Part shown: piece after piece, positions 27,317 through 36,432 of the stretch
Position numbering within the stretch: the first letter of the stretch is position 1
How the letters are laid out: every line of letters begins with the position of its first letter
NCBI GenBank assembly: GCA_934525675.1
Contig: CAKSZH010000001.1
Location: 186,001-250,000 of the forward strand
DNA length: 64,000 nt
Direction: 5' to 3'
Source: an uncultured Eubacteriales bacterium
GTDB lineage: Bacteria > Bacillota > Clostridia > Oscillospirales > CAG-272
The notes under the pieces: model-generated
The model's input: only the letters and a program-made list of their open reading frames with translations
Database searches by the model: none
Told to the model about the DNA's origin: nothing
Program-made: the position numbers and the translations under genes

Positions 27317-29209
27317 ATGAAGAAGATCCTGGCATTGTGTCTTGCAATGCTCATGGTCCTCAGCCTGACTGCCGTTCTCGCTTCCTGTAACGGAGGTAAA
27401 ACGGAAGAAACCGGGACCAAGGCACCGGAGACACCGACCCAAGAGTCCAAGACGGAGACCTCGACCAAGGAACCTGCAACGCAGGAGTCCGCAACCGAGG
27501 AATCCGCTACCAATCCGGAGGTTCCGACCGAAACGGATACGGAGTCTGCGACCGAGTCCGAGACCCCGACCGAAACGGATACGGAGTCTGCGACCGAGTC
27601 CGAGACCCCGACCGAAACGGATACGGAGTCTGCGACCGAGTCCGAGACCCCGACCGAGACGGATACGGAATCTGCTACCGAAACGGCTTCCGAGACCGAA
27701 TCCGAGTCTGAGTCCACGGATCCTGTCGATCCCGTGACCGGCAATTTCAACACGGTCATTTCTTACCCCTGGTTTGATTTCAACTATGCAAACGGCAAGC
27801 AGTTCGGCTTTAGCGACGGCGACGGTCTCAAGAAGATCGATCTGATCGATCTTCATGAAAAGGGACTGGACTGCGCAACGCCCAATGGCTGGACGCAGGT
27901 GTTTGTATATTATATTCCTTCAATGAAAATGCCGGGCGGCGTCAACAGCGGCGCCAAGTTTACCGCGAATGACTATATGTCGTTCGGCGCTATGCGTGGC
28001 GTGGCTGACGGTTCTTACACGTTTGGCGCGAAGATGATTATTGCCAATGTAAAGGGCGAGGCGCTGAGCAACTCCCTGTACTTTGCAGGCGATGCGGATA
28101 AGCCGCAGCGTGTCAAGTTGGACGATCTGAAGGACAGATACGTGATGTTTGTTCAGACCTTTACTGCAGAGAAGCAGTCGCTCTGGGTGGACGGCAAGAT
28201 GATTTATTCCTGCAAATCCCGTTATCCGAACCAGGCACAGATGGGTCTTACGATGTCTGCTCACAAGTATATGATCCTCAACGCATTCGTCGCAGGCGAA
28301 ACCCTGGATGAGAATGCAATCGATCTGTACGGGAAGTACGGCATCCGCCTGATGTATGCAACCGGTTACGCATACGCAGCTGATGAAAAGGCAATCGCAA
28401 CCTTCTTCGATTACTACAACAACAGCAAGAAGCTCCCTGAGCCCGAAGTCAAGCACGAGCTCAGCTTCGAGGATCCCAAGACCTCCGTCAGCTTTGAGAC
28501 GGATTTTGAGACTCCTTCCAACTTCCAGACGGTTCTTGCAAAGAAGTACTTCGAGTTTGACTTCTCTTCCAAGAAGGGCCTCAAGGAAGTGATGCTTGTT
28601 GCACTGAGAGACGGCAAGGACGAAAACGGCAATTCTTACTGGAAGGGTAAACTGGCAGGCACGACGCTGGTCGGTCTGTACTATATCCCCGAACTCAACT
28701 ACACGAACAAGGACTTCATCGGTCTGATGGAATATCACGACTACACGCCCGGTGACTATGACGGTTCACTGCGTTACAACCTCGGCGAGGGAACGGTATC
28801 TCCTCTCAACCCCGAGAAGTTCCTCAACAGCGTCAACTCCGTTTCCAAGAAGTTCTACGTGAGCGGCTGGACACTCTTTGTTCAGACCTATGACGCAACG
28901 ATCATGAAGCTGTGGTGCAACGGCGAGCTCGTCTTCATCGGCGACGCAAGCGGCACACGTGTTCAGACGTATATTCTCGGTTACGAAAATGGTACCGAGG
29001 TTGATAAATACCTTGTCACCATGGTTATCAACGGCTACGCAGCTCTGAGAACCAAATCCGAGAACGCAGTCGATCTGTACGAAGTGTATGGCATTTATAT
29101 GGACTATGCGGCAATGTACGCATACGGCGCAAATGACAACGCTGCGAAGGAGATCTACAACAAGTTCGCTGAAAAGTACGAACTGAAGGCTCCTAAGATC
29201 GAGCAGTAA
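27317..29209 (+). CDS. Lipoprotein with Thr/Glu repeat stalk and two homologous modules
   Basis: A 630-residue secreted protein. The signal peptide ends in a lipobox LASC with Cys24, so it should be a membrane-anchored lipoprotein. Residues 28-140 are a Thr/Glu/Ser-rich stalk holding three exact copies and one decayed copy of PTETDTESATESET. Two modules of about 230 residues follow (about 143-375 and 385-630) that mirror each other: WFDFN/YFEFDF, a YYIP motif, an LFVQT/MFVQT core with WVDGKMI/WCNGELV, and ENAIDLYGKYGI/ENAVDLYEVYGI. That resembles a duplicated carbohydrate-binding-like beta-sandwich, but no family is recognised. It is a single gene between its own promoter and terminator. Confidence 0.75.
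   Translation: MKKILALCLAMLMVLSLTAVLASCNGGKTEETGTKAPETPTQESKTETSTKEPATQESATEESATNPEVPTETDTESATESETPTETDTESATESETPTETDTESATESETPTETDTESATETASETESESESTDPVDPVTGNFNTVISYPWFDFNYANGKQFGFSDGDGLKKIDLIDLHEKGLDCATPNGWTQVFVYYIPSMKMPGGVNSGAKFTANDYMSFGAMRGVADGSYTFGAKMIIANVKGEALSNSLYFAGDADKPQRVKLDDLKDRYVMFVQTFTAEKQSLWVDGKMIYSCKSRYPNQAQMGLTMSAHKYMILNAFVAGETLDENAIDLYGKYGIRLMYATGYAYAADEKAIATFFDYYNNSKKLPEPEVKHELSFEDPKTSVSFETDFETPSNFQTVLAKKYFEFDFSSKKGLKEVMLVALRDGKDENGNSYWKGKLAGTTLVGLYYIPELNYTNKDFIGLMEYHDYTPGDYDGSLRYNLGEGTVSPLNPEKFLNSVNSVSKKFYVSGWTLFVQTYDATIMKLWCNGELVFIGDASGTRVQTYILGYENGTEVDKYLVTMVINGYAALRTKSENAVDLYEVYGIYMDYAAMYAYGANDNAAKEIYNKFAEKYELKAPKIEQ
27524..27679 (+). repeat. 42-bp tandem repeat inside the lipoprotein gene
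   Basis: Three identical units at 27524-27565, 27566-27607 and 27608-27649, then a partial diverged unit to about 27679. Each encodes a 14-residue PTETDTESATESET block. Exact DNA identity points to recent expansion. Confidence 0.9.
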
Positions 29210-29251
29210 TTCCGGATAACGGAGTACAGACTCCGTTCCAAAAGCAAAAAG

Positions 29252-29284
29252 GGACCGGGCGATTTCGCCCGGTCCTGTTTTTTT
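29252..29284 (+). terminator. Terminator of the lipoprotein gene
   Basis: GGACCGGGCG, loop ATTT, CGCCCGGTCC, then TGTTTTTTT. A smaller hairpin (29218-29236) precedes it. Confidence 0.92.
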
Positions 29285-29821
29285 GTACCCGAAGATTCAG
29301 CGGTACAGGTTTGGTGCCGGAGACCGCCTGTCGGAGGGCTTTGAGTCGAAGATCGGACATTGCAGATGTGATACCGGAACCTGGTGCCTGCGGCGATACG
29401 CTGAAGATCGGACGTTATGGATTCGACACAGATCAATAGGGGACAAGAATGTTGGACTATGTCGCGGCGGGGATTTTTCCGGAAGCGAAGGCCTCCTTGC
29501 AGGATGCTCCTTACGGCAATTTCGGATTCCTGTGCAACTAAATCGGTGCTCCGCCGCGGTGCAAGGCCGGTTCCAAGCCGGGGCACCCGTTGACTGCGGG
29601 GAAATCCGTGCAAAACACGGGTTCTGATAAAAATATAATATAATAAAAGGAAAGTTGCCTTGCCTGGGTAAAAACGTCCGGAAAGGGATATACTACTTTC
29701 GGTATTTCCGCCCGGCGGTATTCTGAAACGGTTATTTCCTTGTATTTTTTGATCTGCCGCCGACGAATGCGGCGTTTTTGTTTTCACCGATCGAATACGA
29801 AAGGGAATTCAAACGTCGGAA
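29285..29821. other. Intergenic region with possible small transcript
   Basis: No convincing long gene is seen. A 30-codon frame (29449-29541, starting MLDYVAAGIFPEAK) has AGGGG at a suitable distance but no other support. An AT-rich patch at 29630-29650 may hold a promoter, and a terminator hairpin stands at 29756-29784, before the germination gene. The phrase GAAGATCGGAC occurs twice (from about 29347 and 29403). Confidence 0.35.
29756..29784 (+). terminator. Terminator-like hairpin in the germination gene leader
   Basis: GCCGC, 8-nt loop, GCGGC, then GTTTTTGTTTT. It lies only 38 bases before the next start codon, so it ends a short upstream transcript or acts as an attenuator. Confidence 0.55.
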
Positions 29822-31270
29822 GTGAAAAGAAAGGGGCTTTCCTTTCGGGGAAACAACGATCATAAAATGCGAAAACTGACAGAAGAGTACCGGGAAAATA
29901 TTGAAACCGTGGATGCGATTCTGCGCGTAAAAGAAAATTTCGATCTGCTCAAGAAAACGCTCCGGATCGGTGAGGATGAGGTCACACTGTACTACATTGA
30001 CGGTTTCGTCAAAGACGCGGTGATGCAGAAGCTCATGCTCTATCTGGTATCCCTCAAGGGAACCGGGGATGACGCGCACCTCTTTATGGAGGGCCATCTG
30101 CCGTATGTGGAAACCGACGTGTCGGATGACCTGGATTTTCTTTTTCAGATGGTACTTTCCGGCGCGGCGATCCTGTTCGGTTCCCGGTTTGGCACCCGCG
30201 GAATCGTCATCGACGCACGGACCTATCCGGCGCGCGAGACGGCAGAGCCGGAAGGGGACAAGGTTATGCGCGGGGCACGGGACGGTTTTGTGGAAACCCT
30301 GATCTTCAATACCGCGCTCATCCGGCGCCGCATCCGTGACCCGGAGCTGACCATGTGCTATCTGACGGTCGGGAAAAAGTCAAAGACCGACGTGGTGCTT
30401 TGCTATATGCACGGAACCGCGGACGAAAAGTACGTGGCGTACCTCAAAAAGAAACTGAAGGAAACCGAAACCGATTCGCTGACGCTCGGTCATGAATCGC
30501 TTGCGGAATGTTTTATCAAACGGCACTGGTATAATCCGTTCCCAAAGATCCGGACGACCGAGCGCCCGGATGCCGCCGCGGCACAGTTGTACGAGGGAAG
30601 TGTATTGATCCTCGTGGACAACACGCCCGAAGTCATGGTGCTTCCGACCGGCATTTTTGACTTTATGCAGGAGACCAACGATTTTTATTTTCCCCCGCTC
30701 ACCGGCACGTATATCCGTGTGATCCGGTACCTGGTGTTCGGACTCACCCTGTTTCTGACGCCGGTGTGGTATCTGATGATTAAATATCCAGCCGCCGTGC
30801 CCGATTGGCTGGAGTTTGCTTTGCCTGAGAAGCCGGGGAAATTGCCGGTTCTGGTGCAGCTGCTTCTCGCGGAGTTCCTGATTGACGGACTCCGCATGGC
30901 GTCGCTCAACACACCGAATATGCTATCCAACTCGCTTTCGGTGGTCGGCGGTCTGATTCTCGGAGATTTTGCGGTCAGCATCGGATGGCTGATTCCAGAG
31001 GTCATCCTGTATATGTCCTTTGTTGCCATCGCCAACTTCACACAAAGAAGCTATGAGCTTGGCTACGCGTTCAAATTTCTTCGCATCGGGTTACTCGTCC
31101 TGACGGCGATCTTCGGGATCTGGGGGTTCGCCGGCGGTGTGGTCGGAATGTTGATCCTGCTCGTCACCAACCGCACGGTCAACGGCGGGCATAGCTATCT
31201 GTATCCGCTGATCCCGTTCAACGGACGGGCGCTTGCGTCGCTTTTGTTCCGCCTTCCCAAAAAAGACTGA
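29822..31270 (+). CDS. GerA/SpoVAF family spore germination protein
   Basis: A 482-residue protein of the GerA family. A cytosolic N-terminal half (to about 285) contains DEVTLYYIDGFVKDAVMQKL and LYEGSVLILVDNTPEVMVLP; about five membrane helices fill 295-465, with the conserved Pro-rich LIPEVILYMSFVAIANF stretch. These proteins form nutrient-responsive channels in the inner spore membrane or, for SpoVAF, modulate DPA release. No gerB or gerC gene accompanies it, so an orphan or SpoVAF-like role fits better. GTG 29822 gives the family length; ATG 29864-29866 is an alternative. The ribosome site is poor for both. Confidence 0.85.
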   Translation: MKRKGLSFRGNNDHKMRKLTEEYRENIETVDAILRVKENFDLLKKTLRIGEDEVTLYYIDGFVKDAVMQKLMLYLVSLKGTGDDAHLFMEGHLPYVETDVSDDLDFLFQMVLSGAAILFGSRFGTRGIVIDARTYPARETAEPEGDKVMRGARDGFVETLIFNTALIRRRIRDPELTMCYLTVGKKSKTDVVLCYMHGTADEKYVAYLKKKLKETETDSLTLGHESLAECFIKRHWYNPFPKIRTTERPDAAAAQLYEGSVLILVDNTPEVMVLPTGIFDFMQETNDFYFPPLTGTYIRVIRYLVFGLTLFLTPVWYLMIKYPAAVPDWLEFALPEKPGKLPVLVQLLLAEFLIDGLRMASLNTPNMLSNSLSVVGGLILGDFAVSIGWLIPEVILYMSFVAIANFTQRSYELGYAFKFLRIGLLVLTAIFGIWGFAGGVVGMLILLVTNRTVNGGHSYLYPLIPFNGRALASLLFRLPKKD

Positions 31271-31640
31271 CTCCGTCTTACGCGACGGGCGGACGTTCCG
31301 CTTGCCGCCCGTGCGGGTGCCCCGCCGGCAGGCTCCGTTCCGGCTCCGCCGACCCTCCGCCGCCGGATCCCCGCAGTCGCGGCGGCGCGCGTTCTCCCTC
31401 GCTCCACATTTCACCCCGATTCCCGTAAACACGCGAAAAAAGCAACTTTGCCACCGCTATCTTTTCGCTTCTTCGGCGTTTGGGGGCACTTTTGCACGTC
31501 TTGCCACACATCGCAAGTGAATATCCGAAAAGAGAGCAGATTTCACCGTTCCGTGGAGGAAGGGAGGGGATTCGCTCTCTTTTTGTGACGAAAGTCACGA
31601 AAAAAATCGTATATTTGTCAAAAAAAATTTGCATTTCCTC
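31271..31640. other. Intergenic region before the dcw cluster
   Basis: About 370 bases without a gene. The first half is very GC-rich and begins with a hairpin at 31285-31312 (ACGGGCGG/CCGCCCGT) that may help end the germination gene. The second half holds a terminator at 31528-31584, then AT-rich sequence leading into the mraZ promoter. Confidence 0.5.
31528..31584 (+). terminator. Terminator upstream of mraZ
   Basis: AAAAGAGAGC and GCTCTCTTTT form a 10-bp perfect stem around a 36-nt purine-rich loop, with T-run. It would stop read-through into the dcw cluster. Confidence 0.5.
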
Positions 31641-31669
31641 TTGCGTTTTCCGCTTCAGTAGTATATAAT
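31641..31669 (+). promoter_or_regulatory. mraZ (dcw cluster) promoter
   Basis: TTGCGT (31641-31646), 17 nt, TATAAT (31664-31669). Confidence 0.75.
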
Positions 31670-31679
31670 GGGTATACAA

Positions 31680-31714
31680 GTGGGTGAAAGTGGAGCCAAA
31701 AGGGTGGAAAGTGG
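31680..31714 (+). promoter_or_regulatory. Probable MraZ operator repeats
   Basis: GTGG occurs at 31680, 31690, 31704 and 31711, as GTGGGT, GTGGAG, GTGGAA and GTGGTT, just past the -10 box. MraZ is known to bind arrays of about 10-bp spaced TGGG/GTGG repeats before its own gene and repress the cluster; this fits autoregulation. Confidence 0.65.
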
Positions 31715-31768
31715 TTAAAATCCGGCTTCCATTCCACTGTGAAATTGATAAAGAAGGGAGGACTCGAA

Positions 31769-32191
31769 ATGCTGACTGGGGAGTACAGACACTCGCTGGA
31801 TCCAAAAAACCGGATTTTCATCCCGGCGAAGCACCGCGAAGAATTAGGCGAAACCTTCATGATCGCGTGTAGCTTCCGGGAGAAGTGCCTGAAGGTCTAC
31901 TCGCTGACGGGGTGGGGGGAATACATCGCGCCGATTGAGAAGCAAAACAGACAGTTGGCGGAAAGAGTCCTCCGTTTCCTACATAGAACCGCGATCCAGG
32001 TAACCCCGGACAAGCAGGGAAGAGTCGTTCTCCCCGAGAACCTCACTTCCTATGCCGAAATCGACAAAGACCTTGTAGTCATCGGTTGCGGCGATCACGA
32101 CGAAATCTGGAGCGATAAGCTCTATAACGAAATCGTCCTTGGCGAAAATGTGGAAGAGCTCAGCAAAGAGCTTGAGTTCTACGGACTCTGA
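31769..32191 (+). CDS. mraZ: Transcriptional regulator MraZ
   Basis: A 140-residue protein with two tandem AbrB-like domains: MLTGEYRHSLDPKNRIFIPAKHRE at the start and TAIQVTPDKQGRVVLPENLTSYA in the second half, each with the D-x-KGR-like turn. ATG 31769 follows AAGGGAGG. MraZ forms a ring that binds the repeats upstream and represses the dcw cluster. rsmH starts 1 nt after its stop. Confidence 0.96.
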   Translation: MLTGEYRHSLDPKNRIFIPAKHREELGETFMIACSFREKCLKVYSLTGWGEYIAPIEKQNRQLAERVLRFLHRTAIQVTPDKQGRVVLPENLTSYAEIDKDLVVIGCGDHDEIWSDKLYNEIVLGENVEELSKELEFYGL

Positions 32192-32192
32192 T

Positions 32193-33137
32193 ATGACAGA
32201 CGGAATCGTCTTTTCCCACCGTCCGGTCATGCCGGATGAGTGCATGGAAGGTCTTGCAATCAAGCCGGACGGCATTTACGTTGACGGAACTGCCGGCGGC
32301 GGAGGACACTCCTCCCTGATTGCTTCGCGCCTTGGGGGCGGACGCCTCATCTCCATCGACCAGGACGAAGCCGCGATCCGCGCGGTTTCGGAGCGCCTGA
32401 AGCCTTACGGCGACCGGGTAACGGTCGTCCGCAATAATTTCCGGAACCTCGGCACGGTCTGCCGGGATCTCGGAATCGGGCACATTGACGGCGTGCTCCT
32501 TGACCTCGGCGTTTCCTCCTACCAACTGGATACGCCGGAAAGAGGTTTCTCCTATCAGGCAGATGCACCGCTGGATATGCGCATGGATGAAAGAAATCCC
32601 AAAAGCGCGTATACCGTGGTAAATGAATATTCCGAAGCGGAACTGAGGCGGATCCTTTTCGATTACGGCGAGGAACGCTTCGCTCCCCGCATCGCGTCCT
32701 TCATCGTGCGTGCGAGAGAGGAAAAGCCGGTTGAAACGACCGGGGAACTGGTAGATATCATCAAGGCGGCGATCCCCGCTTCCGCAAGGGAAGGCGGACA
32801 TCACCCTGCCAAGCGAACCTTTCAGGCAATCCGCATCGAAGTCAATGCGGAGCTTGATGTAATCGCTCCCGCGATCACCGCGGCGATCGGACTTCTGAAT
32901 CCCGGCGGGCGCATTGCAATCCTGACCTTCCATTCGCTGGAAGACCGGATTGTCAAGCAAGCCTTCGCCACTGCGGCACAGGGCTGTATCTGCCCCAAGA
33001 CCTTGCCGGTCTGTGTGTGCGGAAACAAGCCGAAAGTAAAAATTATTACGAAAAAGCCGATTCTTCCCGGCGAAACGGAGCTGGAAGAGAACCCGCGTTC
33101 CCGCAGCGCAAAACTCCGGGTGGCGGAAAAAATCTGA
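32193..33137 (+). CDS. rsmH: 16S rRNA (cytosine(1402)-N4)-methyltransferase RsmH
   Basis: A 314-residue enzyme that methylates C1402 in the ribosomal P site with S-adenosylmethionine. It shows HRPVMPDEC at the start, the SAM motif DGTAGGGGHS, GVLLDLGVSSYQLD and PLDMRMD, and the late GGRIAILTFHSLEDRIVK. The zinc-like cluster CICPKTLPVCVCG lies near the C terminus. It is the standard second gene of the dcw cluster and is coupled to mraZ with a 1-nt gap; its own ribosome site is weak. Confidence 0.97.
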   Translation: MTDGIVFSHRPVMPDECMEGLAIKPDGIYVDGTAGGGGHSSLIASRLGGGRLISIDQDEAAIRAVSERLKPYGDRVTVVRNNFRNLGTVCRDLGIGHIDGVLLDLGVSSYQLDTPERGFSYQADAPLDMRMDERNPKSAYTVVNEYSEAELRRILFDYGEERFAPRIASFIVRAREEKPVETTGELVDIIKAAIPASAREGGHHPAKRTFQAIRIEVNAELDVIAPAITAAIGLLNPGGRIAILTFHSLEDRIVKQAFATAAQGCICPKTLPVCVCGNKPKVKIITKKPILPGETELEENPRSRSAKLRVAEKI

Positions 33138-33157
33138 ACGCCAAGGAGGTCGCCCCG

Positions 33158-34018
33158 GTGGATACGCGCGAAAAAAACATACATACATCCGACGATCTCT
33201 GCGGAAAATATCAGGGAAGAGGACTTGCCAGACTAAGTGCGACCGACGCGGAGAAACAGAAACGCTCGGAAGCCGAAACGGCAAAGAATGCCCCTCACGC
33301 ATATCGCTATTCCGATATGGACGACCGCGAAAAGAACCGCTTCCGTTCCGCGAGAGTGGACGGGGAACGGCAAATGACCCCGGATGACCTCATCCGGTAC
33401 AGCCGCGTGTCGCACGGCGACGCGAAAACCGACAATACGGAAAATGAGGACAAGCTCACCCGCTGGGACGGAAACGGACTGGTTTCGGGCGAAGCGCAAA
33501 AGCAGAAACTGCTTCCGTTCTCCTTTTCAAAGAAAGGAAAGTCCGAGAAAAAGACGGGATCGGCGGAATCAACGGCGACCGCTCCCTCCCGTGTGGAGAC
33601 CTTCCTTGTCAAATGGTTCCCGAAGGACGGGACTCAGTATGTTCACGACCCAAAGCGCCGCCGTTTCCCCTCCACTTATCTGGCGGCGCTTTTCGTAGTT
33701 ATTATCAGCATGACGCTCCTTGTCGGAAGCGCGTTGATCCTCAATCGCGAGGAGAGAAGCGTGCTTGCGCTCGGCGAGGAGCTGAATGCCATGGAAAAGA
33801 CGGAAGAAGCGCTGGAAGCGGACCTTTCCGTCAAAAACGACCTTTACGCGATCCGCAAAACCGCCATCGGCGAATACGGTATGGTGGACGGCTATTACGT
33901 TGACATGAAGTTCATCGCCTTGAGCGGAGAAGAGCAGATCGTCGCGTATGAGGAAAAAGAGGAGAAAAAAATCGGACTTGCCGCGCTTCTCAGCGGCTTC
34001 TTCGGAGCAAATAACTGA
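33158..34018 (+). CDS. FtsL-like septum protein with long cytoplasmic extension
   Basis: A 286-residue protein at the ftsL position. GTG 33158 is chosen because AAGGAGG lies 8 nt before it. About 175 charged residues precede one membrane helix (STYLAALFVVIISMTLLVGSALIL) and a following coiled-coil (EERSVLALGEELNAMEKTEEALEADL). Helix, coiled-coil and gene order match FtsL, which recruits FtsW and the division transpeptidase with FtsB/DivIC and FtsQ/DivIB. The N-terminal extension is far longer than in typical FtsL (about 100-120 residues) and is disordered-looking. Confidence 0.7.
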   Translation: MDTREKNIHTSDDLCGKYQGRGLARLSATDAEKQKRSEAETAKNAPHAYRYSDMDDREKNRFRSARVDGERQMTPDDLIRYSRVSHGDAKTDNTENEDKLTRWDGNGLVSGEAQKQKLLPFSFSKKGKSEKKTGSAESTATAPSRVETFLVKWFPKDGTQYVHDPKRRRFPSTYLAALFVVIISMTLLVGSALILNREERSVLALGEELNAMEKTEEALEADLSVKNDLYAIRKTAIGEYGMVDGYYVDMKFIALSGEEQIVAYEEKEEKKIGLAALLSGFFGANN

Positions 34019-34102
34019 CATAGAAACAGTTTAACTCTCATAGAATAGGCGGGGAGCGGAAAACTCCGCCGGAACCCGCAGAACACGGCAGGGGGTGAGA
34101 GC

Positions 34103-36367
34103 ATGAAAGATGGCGGTATGATCCGCACCAATACGCTCCGGCGTTCGGCAGCGGTGATTCTTCTGGTCTTTCTGATCTTCTCCTCGCTTCTTGTGAAGAT
34201 CTTCCTGCTCCAGACAGTGGATTACGAAAAGTATCAATCCAAGGTACTCGGTCAGATGACGACGGAAACGTCCGTCAAAGCCGACCGCGGTGTGATCTAC
34301 GACCGGAACGGTGCGGTGCTCGCGGGAAACGTCACCACCTATCGCGTGTTTATCTCCCCGTCGGCAATTGCTTCGGCGGAGAAGGAAATGGACCCGACCG
34401 CGGGAGTCAGCATCAGCAAAAACATTGCAAAACATCTGTCCTCACTCCTCGGGGTGAGCTACGAAAAGGTCCTCAAGCAGACCGAATACACCAAATACCT
34501 TGACCGCACCATCGCCCAGAACGTGGACGACGAAACGGCGGGGAAGGTGAGAAACTTCATTGCGGAGTTCGGGTACGACAACCTCGTGTTCCTGCAAGCC
34601 GCAAGCACCAGATATTATCCGTATTCCTCGCTTGCCTGCCATGTTCTCGGGTTTACCGGCACGGACGGCGGAAGCCTCGGACTGGAGCTCAAGTACAACG
34701 ACCTGCTATCCGGTACCGACGGCAAGTACATCGTGGCGCGGGATGCGCAGGGAAACGAAATGCCCTTTGATTACGAAGAATATATCGAAGCGCAACGCGG
34801 AAACGACCTCGTTACCACGCTGGATGTATACGTCCAGTCGGTGATTGAGGAGACGCTCAAAACCGTCTATACGGAAACCGGCTGCGTCCGCGCAAGCGGC
34901 ATTGTGATGGATGTCCGGACGGGCGAAATTCTTGCACTTGCGAATTATCCCGACTTCGATCTCAACCATCCGGGCACGCTCAATGAGGAAATGAACACCA
35001 AGCTGGAATCCTCGGGACTCGATCCGGAAAGCCAGGAATATTACGACAAAAAAGTACAGCTCATGATGGAAATGTGGCGCAACGAAGCGGTTTCCGACTC
35101 CTACACGCCCGGTTCCACCTTCAAGATCATCACCGCATCCATGGCGCTGGAGGAAAACCTCGTCAAGCTCTCGGACACCGTTTACTGCGGCGGTTCGATG
35201 ACCATTGCGGGGAAGAAAATCCATTGCCACAAGCTGACGGGACACGGCTCTCTCAACTTTGCGGAGGGTATTCAGCAGTCCTGCAACGTCTGGCTTATGT
35301 CACTCAGCCAACGCTTCGGACTGAATCAGAAAATTTTTTATAAATATTACGAATCCTTCGGATACGCCGAAAAGACCGGCGTGGACCTCCCCGGGGAGGG
35401 CGGAAGCACCTTCTGGGATCTCGCGGATTTCAATAAATCCCCGCTGGATCTTCCGATCGCTTCCTTCGGTCAGAACTTCACCGTCACCGCCATTCAACAG
35501 CTCACCGCAGTTGCGGCGGTTGCCAACGGTGGAAACCTCGTCACACCGCACTTCCTCAAGGAAGTGAAGGATGGCGACGGCAACACGGTGAAAACCTATG
35601 AAACCGAGGTCAAACGTCAGGTGATCAGCCGGGACGTCTGCCGGACCATGGCGGACATTCTGGAGAAAGGCGTTTCCGGAAACGGCGGTGCGAAAAACGC
35701 ATACGTCGCCGGGTACCGCATTGCCGCCAAGACGGGAACTGCGGAAAAGGAACCCAAAAATCAGAACAAATACGTCTGCTCCTGCGTGGGCTTCGCCCCG
35801 GCGGACGATCCGAAATACGCGATCATCATCATCGCCGATGAACCTTCCCGCGCCGGCTACCAGTACGGCAGCACCGCGGCGGCGCCGTTCCTCGGTGACG
35901 CGCTGGAACAGATCCTTCCGTACCTCGGCATTGAAGCGAGATACACGGAAGAGGAACAGGCAAAGCTCCGCGTGACGATGCCCGGCTTCACCAACTGGTC
36001 GGTCTCGCTCGCAAAGGATTACGCCGAGAACCTCGGCATTGAAGTGGAGATCGTCGGAGACGGCTCCCATGTCACCTCCCAGAGCCCCGCAAAGGGCGTC
36101 AAGGTGGATAAAGGAAGCGCCAAGGTGATTTTTTATACCGGTGGCGAAAAGCCTGCCGAAACCGTCCGCGTGCCGGATGTCAGAGGGCTGACGGCAGTTG
36201 CCGCGACCCAGGCACTCATCAATGCGGGACTCAACGTCCGCATTACCGGAAACACCGGTGAAACGGTGTTCTCCCAGTCCGTGGATGCAGGAACCTTTGC
36301 GGTTCCCGGAACCTGCGTGACACTGGTGTTCGCGTCTCCGGACGGAGACGATGACCCGATCGATTGA
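34103..36367 (+). CDS. Class B penicillin-binding protein with PASTA domains (SpoVD/FtsI)
   Basis: A 754-residue transpeptidase. ATG 34103 follows GGGGGTGAG. One membrane helix (about 14-36), a dimerisation domain with DRGVIYDRNGAVLAGN, then the catalytic domain with STFK (active Ser), SCN and KTGTAEK. Two PASTA domains close the protein (about 630-745; the second starts VRVPDVRGLTAVAATQALI). PASTA tails mark SpoVD or division PBPs of Firmicutes; only one such gene is in the cluster, so it may serve division, cortex synthesis or both. The murE gene follows. Confidence 0.93.
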   Translation: MKDGGMIRTNTLRRSAAVILLVFLIFSSLLVKIFLLQTVDYEKYQSKVLGQMTTETSVKADRGVIYDRNGAVLAGNVTTYRVFISPSAIASAEKEMDPTAGVSISKNIAKHLSSLLGVSYEKVLKQTEYTKYLDRTIAQNVDDETAGKVRNFIAEFGYDNLVFLQAASTRYYPYSSLACHVLGFTGTDGGSLGLELKYNDLLSGTDGKYIVARDAQGNEMPFDYEEYIEAQRGNDLVTTLDVYVQSVIEETLKTVYTETGCVRASGIVMDVRTGEILALANYPDFDLNHPGTLNEEMNTKLESSGLDPESQEYYDKKVQLMMEMWRNEAVSDSYTPGSTFKIITASMALEENLVKLSDTVYCGGSMTIAGKKIHCHKLTGHGSLNFAEGIQQSCNVWLMSLSQRFGLNQKIFYKYYESFGYAEKTGVDLPGEGGSTFWDLADFNKSPLDLPIASFGQNFTVTAIQQLTAVAAVANGGNLVTPHFLKEVKDGDGNTVKTYETEVKRQVISRDVCRTMADILEKGVSGNGGAKNAYVAGYRIAAKTGTAEKEPKNQNKYVCSCVGFAPADDPKYAIIIIADEPSRAGYQYGSTAAAPFLGDALEQILPYLGIEARYTEEEQAKLRVTMPGFTNWSVSLAKDYAENLGIEVEIVGDGSHVTSQSPAKGVKVDKGSAKVIFYTGGEKPAETVRVPDVRGLTAVAATQALINAGLNVRITGNTGETVFSQSVDAGTFAVPGTCVTLVFASPDGDDDPID

Positions 36368-36432
36368 TTCCGATTTGCGCTGGCGGAAACGCCGGAGGAT
36401 GTGAAAACAAACTATTTCCGGAGGTCAGCGTT

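Noticed and set aside
29155..29787. 210-codon minus-strand frame and a 114-codon plus-strand frame in the gap before the germination gene
   Set aside because: Neither has a ribosome site, domain or sensible composition; the minus-strand one crosses two terminators.
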